A stretch of 64,000 bases of DNA, from positions 1,498,001 through 1,562,000 of the forward strand of contig NC_041021.1 in NCBI RefSeq assembly GCF_004193775.1, in the 5' to 3' direction. This DNA is from Glycine soja (Eukaryota > Streptophyta > Magnoliopsida > Fabales > Fabaceae). Below, in pieces: positions 58,260-64,000 of the stretch (the stretch's first letter is position 1; each line of letters opens with the position of its first letter). The position numbers and the translations under genes were made by a program. The notes under the pieces are model-generated. The model did not search any database. It saw nothing but the letters and a program-made list of their open reading frames with translations, and was not told where the DNA came from.

Positions 58260-59558
58260 TCAATTTTCTATCATTTTTGTAGAATTAACAGGCTGATCAG
58301 TAGGCAAAAGATGACCAGCCCCCAAAACCACAACATTGGTGAGAGACTTCCAATTTTGAACATACCGTGCAAGCTCTCCATTAACCTTCCATATTTTTCT
58401 TTCAGAATTTAGAAACTCCACAATCCCTTCCCATTTCACTGTCTTCACCCAAACCTCTGTTTGAACCACACCATCCCTCAAATCATGCTGACCTTGATAT
58501 AACAACACCTTGCTCATACTCAACAAGTATTCCACCATATATTTCACACTTTTCATCACATCAGCATGTAATACATCCCCAACAACATCACTGCATGACT
58601 CATACGCAAATGATTCATTGATCCCCAAGGCCTTCTTCACCTCAGCAATGCTCAAGAATTGTTCAACCAAATCATCCTCATAGGGTGTTTTCCTTGTATA
58701 GTCATATAAAGTATCCAACCCTGTCATGCTCTGCAACATTTTCAAGACTTTGTTTCTTGCATCAGTTGCTTCACTCCAATTCCCCATCTGGGGCAATCTA
58801 ACTGCTTCCAATTAAGCTTTCTCCAACTCATTCTTCTGCCTCTCATTGATCAATCCAACATAATAAGCATTCACAGCATGACTAACCACTTGAGTTTCGG
58901 GGTCAGTTAATCCATCCCCAATAGCCACACCAGCCAAATTCACTCTTTCAGAAACATTCAAGTTTGCATTTTTCTCTAATATATAGTACCCAATTGCAGG
59001 CACATACTTCCCTGCATAGCTTTCACCAGTAATATAAATAGGGCGATTCTTGAAAAGGGGGTCAAGTTGAACAAACCTGGTTATAGCAGCAAAAAGATGC
59101 TTTGCAATGCCGTTTTGATCCGTTGGAATTTCTTGTCTCGTTGAGGCCACACTGAGGCCTGTTCTAATGGGATTGTCAAGGAAAAGAAGGCCAAAGATTC
59201 TATTCCAAGCACCAGGGTTGGGTTGAAGGGTGAGTGATTTGGTGACACGCCACTGTCCAAGTTCATACAAGTTTCCAATCATGGAGGAGCAGCCAGGGCC
59301 ACCTTGGAGCCATATGAGAAGTGGAGTTTTAGAGAAAAGTAAAGTTGAGTTTTGTGCTTCATAGAAAGCATAGAAAATGGAAGAAGTTGAAGTGGGACTT
59401 ATTGGAAGGTAACCATGCTTTGTTGGGAATGCTTCTTTAGGGAATGAATTGGTTGATTTTGAAGAAGCTGAGACTAAGAGAGGGCATAGAAAGAAGCAGA
59501 AGTAGAAAAAGGCATGGTTTTTTATGAAGGGGTACTTGTGGGTGGTTGACTCCATCAT
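58260..59558 (-). pseudogene. Serine carboxypeptidase-like (SCPL50-type) gene with one nonsense codon
   Basis: An intronless frame starts MMESTTHKY at 59558, with a hydrophobic signal peptide (FFYFCFFLCPLLVSAS). It carries LIWLQGGPGCSSM (oxyanion hole), GESYAGKYVPA with the catalytic Ser, LYQGQHDLRDGV with the catalytic Asp and GAGHLLPTDQP with the catalytic His. A TAA at 58814-58812 splits it after NELEKA; reading continues in frame to a stop at 58262-58260, giving 433 codons in total, slightly short of the usual 440-450. The motif DNPIRTGLS has R where the family normally has G. SCPL proteins are secreted or vacuolar peptidases or acyltransferases. Without read-through the product lacks Asp and His and is inactive. 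Confidence 0.88.
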
Positions 59559-59559
59559 C

Positions 59560-60960
59560 TACTAGTGTATATTTGAGTATATGCACTCTGTAGCGTAATA
59601 TATGAACTGAACTAATAGCTATACTTTGGTAAAAATCCTTTGGGTTTGGATACCAACAAGAAACATAAAAAAAAACGGTGATGAGAATGGCATTGAAGAA
59701 GCAGAAGAAGATAAGTGCTTTCAGGAATAAGGAGGTGGGTGTCGTTGACAACATACATGTGTAACGCGTATGCACTGACCTAAGTGTCGTCTACCACCAA
59801 CTATAACGTTCTTTTAATTAAATACTAGTGATAGTGATAATTCATTTAAAAATAAAAATATCTTTAATCACCGGATTTTTATTGAATTATCTCTAAAAAG
59901 AATTCACATTAATTTTATATGTCTTATTTATCTTTCTCGTGTGAATTTCTTGTTTAGTATCAAGCAATTTCAACTAAAAATATATAATTGAACTGAAGAA
60001 AAAGGTTCACATTAAATTTTCATATAATAAAAGTCTTAATTTAAATAAGGCTAAATGATCATTTTTAACCTTTTAAATAAGATAAATGACCAAAGTAATT
60101 TTATTTTTTAAAATAAAAAATCGTTTTAAGCAAAATAAATAAGATAAAAGAATAAAATGATTATTTGACCATTTAAATAATAAAGTAGATTTAAAACGTC
60201 ACAACTTGAAATGAATTTGTTAAAATGTTTTTGTTTTTGTTTTTACAATAAATCCAACCTATAATTCAAAATATAATCAAACCAATATATGTTGCTACAA
60301 TTAAGCCAATTAGGTGCAAACTACAAATATTTTTCAGAATCATCAATATTTGCAGCAACTTTTGTTCTTAACTAAATCAAGGTGCACATGAGCTAAGTCA
60401 ATTAATATGTAAGGCATGCACTATGATTTGAACCTGAGTTAAGGTAAAAAAAAAAAATAGAATCAAAAGAGTGAAACTATAACTCAATTTCACATATGCA
60501 AATTCAAATGCTTTCACCAGATAGAATCAAATGATTTCACCAAAATGCAAATTCACATATATAAAGCAACCAACTTCTAGTATTTGACAGAGAAACCAAC
60601 TTATGGCTTGCTGAATCATAATCTAGCAGCTCATCACCATCATCTTCATTGCAATCACGGGTCCTCCTCTTCTTTCTAGCCTTTTTTTGTCCTACATTTT
60701 ACTCTAACAGAAGAACTGCAATCAACACCAGAACAAACATGACAGTATTTCTGTTGTATCTCCTTTCTGATTCAGCTCAAGTAACTTATCAAAGTTGGAA
60801 TTCATTTTTCAGATATAGCAGTAGATAAAGGGGGAAAACTAGAGACTTTAAAAAGCAATACATGACCAGGTTTCATCATAATATTCTTTAAATTACCTGA
60901 CAAGTTCTCAAAGTAAAACTTCCTTAAGGCTATAGACGCTGTGAACAATCAAATCCAATA
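59560..60960. other. AT-rich intergenic DNA, no gene supported
   Basis: Upstream of the SCPL gene the sequence is AT-rich. A short basic then acidic frame on the minus strand (near 60600-60690, KKARKKRRTRDCNEDDGDE) might be an exon relic but has no supporting context. Confidence 0.5.
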
Positions 60961-61749
60961 ATTTTTTATGAAACACACTGTTTCACTTAATAAGGGAAGA
61001 AAAAAAAAAGAAAAAGAAAAGCCCCTCTCCAGCAGTTTTATACTACCCGAGACCCCTCCCCCATTTTTCAAAATACCTTCTTCCTTTTCAATAACCCACC
61101 CCCCATCTCTCAAACCCTATCTCTTCTTCCCCAAATTTTCATCTCTCAATCTTTCACTCATCTCCTTCCATTGTTCCAAAATTATCAAGCTTATTGCATC
61201 CTTATGTCATTCCTAAGCATAAGAAGGTGATTGAAGAAAAAGGGAGTATCACTTATTTTCTTTATATTTTTCTATTTGATCTCTTTAAGGTAAAAATTTA
61301 TAATCCATGGTGTTAGATGAGTATTTTGTAGCATTGATTAGTTATGGGTTGTGTGAAAAGGGTTAGAAATTAAGTATTAGATATTATTGTGGTTTCCTCA
61401 AAACCCTAGGTTTGTTAAAATTGAGGATTTTGTCTAATATCTTGTTCTCTTATTTTAAATGCTTAGATCCTGTGAAAAATAAGATGGTTGATCTTTCCAA
61501 TAGCATTGGAAGACATTGATTGCGTTACTTATGTGAGTAGCTAATCTACTTAGCGACATTTTTTTTAAGTTCTTTTAGGAGAAGCAAGTAAACTTTAAAA
61601 TATATATTTTTTTTATGATCTTTGAAATTTTAGGAAAAATATTCATTTTTGCTTGATTGAAATTTATTTTGAGATTTTGATAAGATATATAAGGATGGAT
61701 GTAGGATTATTTGTTTATTTTATTTATTGTGAGTTCTTGATTGATTACC

Positions 61750-61975
61750 GTTTGCTACAACGAAGAGATAATGTAGCCTATAAGTCAATTTCTCATAGTA
61801 TATGTATATTTGTCGTTTGCTACAACGAAGAGATAATGTAGCCTATGAGTCAATTTCTCATAGTATATTTATATTTGTTGTTTGCTATAACGAAGAGATA
61901 ATGCAGCCTACGAGCTAAATGTCGTAGTTATATCATTACCGTTCACCACAACGAAAAGATAATGTGGTCTATGTG
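61750..61975 (+). repeat. 65-bp tandem repeat, about 3.5 copies
   Basis: Units start GTTTGCTACAACGAAGAGAT at 61750, 61815 and 61880 (65-bp period), with a fourth diverged copy (GTTCACCACAACGAAAAGAT) from 61941. The first two copies are nearly identical. Confidence 0.95.
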
Positions 61976-62571
61976 CACATAGTGGAATGAAAGTTTGATT
62001 ATAAAGTTATTATTCATGAATATCAGTTTATGAGTAGTTTTGAAATTATATATTTTGATTATACTGATTTCTAAAAGTAGGTTGTAAGTTATTTATTTAA
62101 TGTCATTTAAAATTTCTTTAGATGAAAAGACTCGCTATGTTGTGCTCTCCTTCCTGTTCACTTTGTATTTTATGTTCTCACTAAGTCTTTGTGACTTATT
62201 CCCTTATTTTATTTTATTTTATTTTTCTCATATACACAAATAGTAGAGTGACTGACTTCCTGGGATTTGCTGACTTACCCCGGAATTTGATTATCTTTTG
62301 GTAGACCCCTATTACGTTTGATGGATATTTTGTTTGTAACTCCAGTATAATGCAGCTATAGGGATAATGGTACTTATAGATTTAGAGAGGATTCCTTCAT
62401 TTTGAAATTTAAATGATTCTTTCTTATAGGTATGCTGATGATATACTTGTGATGTTTTGATATACTTTGACGATTAGTATTTATGATCAACATTGTTATT
62501 AATGGATATTTTGGACAATATGGTAAGGGTCTATGTTGTGACCTGAAACCTTGATATTAAATGGATAGAAT

Positions 62572-62573
<2 letters not shown>

Positions 62574-62620
<47 letters not shown>
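62574..62620. repeat. (TA)n microsatellite
   Basis: An uninterrupted run of about 23 AT dinucleotides. Confidence 0.95.
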
Positions 62621-62624
<4 letters not shown>

Positions 62625-62899
62625 CTAGATATATTATATGTTCTTTTACAGGTTATTTAATATAGGATAGGCTAGCCAGACTAACAAAATTAGTCTGTAC
62701 ATCGATCATGAACCAAGGGTGGGTCATGACAAATTAACTCACCTACAAAAACAAATGGAATTCACTTTCTTCATTATCACTCAAGCATTTACACGCAAAA
62801 ACTGGAAAAATGGAATTCACACAAGCTGTTATTATAAGCAACCAATTTCTGTACTGCAGAATCAACACCCTCCTTATTAGTTCTCGACAGGATTCATCA

Positions 62900-64000
62900 A
62901 CAAATATGATGGCAATTTATTTACAATTCTAGGACCTGAGATTATGTGAACATTTACTATATGAGCCCAATCCAATATACGAAAGACCCCTCTGAGATAA
63001 TGGAATAAAAAGTCATATTGATGCATAAATAGATAAGACTAAGAGGAAGCCAGAACAAGATTCAATGATAGTTGAGCAGTCTTACCCTTCATATTGCATG
63101 GTCATTGTGTTGCCAATATTATCAAATTTACGATCCTCAAAGATTAAGAAGTTATATTTTTCTGCAATCTTTAGTAAAATAAAGCATATATTAGACCAAC
63201 TAGACCAGAACTGTAAAAGATTGCCTGAAACTTATCACACACAATGCTCATAGTACAGAACACCCTTATCATTGGTTAAAGGCAGGAATTGGCATCATGT
63301 TTGAATAAATTCAAGCAAATCTTCTAGTGTGCTAATGTAAATAATATCAGAAACCAAAAGGTTTCTTGTGCTATCCTGTGAAGGAAAAAAGGCATATAGA
63401 CAAAGGAGAGCATCTTTTAGCACTATATTGAGAGAAGATTAGAGCCAAAATCAGCAGTAAAATCTGGAAAAATATCTACATGAGTCTTCAGCAAGCATAT
63501 CTCAGGTCCAACTTGAAAGAGAAAACCGTTTAAATTAGTTAAAAGAAAATATATGATCATGGCCAATCTTCTAATTAGAATCCAGTTGATGTTAATAAGC
63601 CAGAGAACACAGGATTCTTTCATGTATATAAGCAAGAAAACAAAATTACAAGTTCTAAGTAAGAAAATACATTGCAAGCTGATGATCCAAGTGAACAAAA
63701 TAGCACTTGTTCCTAAAAAAGATATCAGAACTACCTTCTCAAAAATTTCAAGCAATTTAGCTCCAGTTCCAACATTAGCAGCCAAACACATATTACTCTC
63801 CTTCTCAGCCATTATCTCAAACAACCTCTGTCCCATTGGATTATTCAACAACTTAGCCCTCTCCCCAAATGACAAAGCTTTGACCTTAGTTACAGGCTGT
63901 AACTACGATTTACAGGCTTCTCCACCTTTGCCAAAGCAGCAACCTTATGATTATCCTCTAAGAATTTCGTAACAACCCTACCATCTCTTCATCAAGCTTC
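62900..64000 (-). pseudogene. UMP synthase gene, OMP decarboxylase part, decayed; runs off the right end
   Basis: Minus-strand pieces match the OMP decarboxylase half of plant UMP synthase in order: SFGERAKLLNNPMGQRLFEIMAEKESN (exon ending near 63735), then GPEICLLKTHVDIFPDFTAD (63511 to about 63433), then [15 protein letters not shown] followed by [13 protein letters not shown] (63174-63087), then a degraded [17 protein letters not shown] (near 62990-62920). Upstream of the first piece the linker (KVAALAKVEKPV) is in shifted frames with stops. The family's catalytic DRKFADIG reads DRKFDNIG here, replacing a key Asp with Asn. UMP synthase makes UMP from orotate in pyrimidine synthesis. Later exons are missing, so it is a pseudogene remnant. 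Confidence 0.85.

Larger units (their letters stand above)
60970..62731. mobile_element. LTR-like remnant ending GGGTCATGACA
   Basis: The block has a pyrimidine-rich leader-like zone (61020-61190), a tandem repeat (61750-61975), a TA microsatellite (62574-62620) and a right edge GGGTGGGTCATGACA that looks like an LTR end of the TGTCATGACCC type. No matching left end or target duplication was found, so it is probably truncated. No coding domain is present. Confidence 0.35.

Noticed and set aside
60600..60700. Possible minus-strand exon with a basic then acidic stretch
   Set aside because: Only about 30 codons, without a partner exon or a recognisable family; kept as a comment, not a gene.
1..64000. 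tRNA, rRNA or CRISPR-type arrays
   Set aside because: No cloverleaf-like box A/box B pair, rRNA core or regularly spaced identical repeats was recognised; the tandem repeats found are ordinary mini- and microsatellites.

Overview
The window looks like repeat-rich, AT-rich nuclear DNA of a dicot plant, most probably a legume close to soybean (Glycine). This rests on spliced plant genes with GT/AG introns, LTR retrotransposons of both plant superfamilies, Helitron remnants, and plant families such as RWP-RK, B3, PPR, SCPL, cryptochrome-DASH and UMP synthase. The species is inferred from overall character, not from a search. No tRNA, rRNA or CRISPR was seen.

Left third (1-20.05 kb): a Ty1/copia element (1-4460) has landed inside exon 5 of a minus-strand RWP-RK (RKD-like) gene (4461-6455). 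A complete six-exon paralogue lies on the plus strand at 17659-19533, enclosed by 233-bp inverted repeats. The two paralogues share exon structure and a TATA-containing proximal promoter. Between them lies copy A (8914-15410) of a 6.5-kb segmental duplication carrying a broken PPR gene and most of an unrecognised PDZ-like gene.

Middle (20.05-40.84 kb): the coding start of a Helitron helicase-like protein (plus strand, several stops, cut off before its Rep and helicase domains) is followed on the minus strand by an intact four-exon B3-domain gene and a broken RPA70-like gene. A 1.76-kb solo LTR with an ATGCA target duplication interrupts AT-rich degenerate repeats. An omega-amidase (nitrilase family) gene keeps its first four core exons and loses the rest, with a complete but decayed copia element (34754-39186, TSD AAATT) just downstream.

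Right part (40.84-64 kb): copy B of the duplication (40841-51844) has a 4.65-kb Ty3/gypsy chromovirus inserted in it, with a 1130-codon pol frame still open. It stops inside an exon, joined to another gypsy fragment (51846-53841). Next come a TIR-like element holding an orientation-switching minisatellite (55025-56795), a second TIR-like element holding a cryptochrome-DASH gene fragment (57080-58225), an SCPL gene with one nonsense codon (58260-59558), an LTR-like remnant with 65-bp tandem repeats, and a decayed UMP synthase gene running off the right end.

Only the RWP-RK gene at 17659-19533 and the B3 gene at 22827-24298 look intact as full gene models. Most other host genes are broken by insertion, nonsense or deletion, so the window records gene duplication followed by transposon-driven decay.
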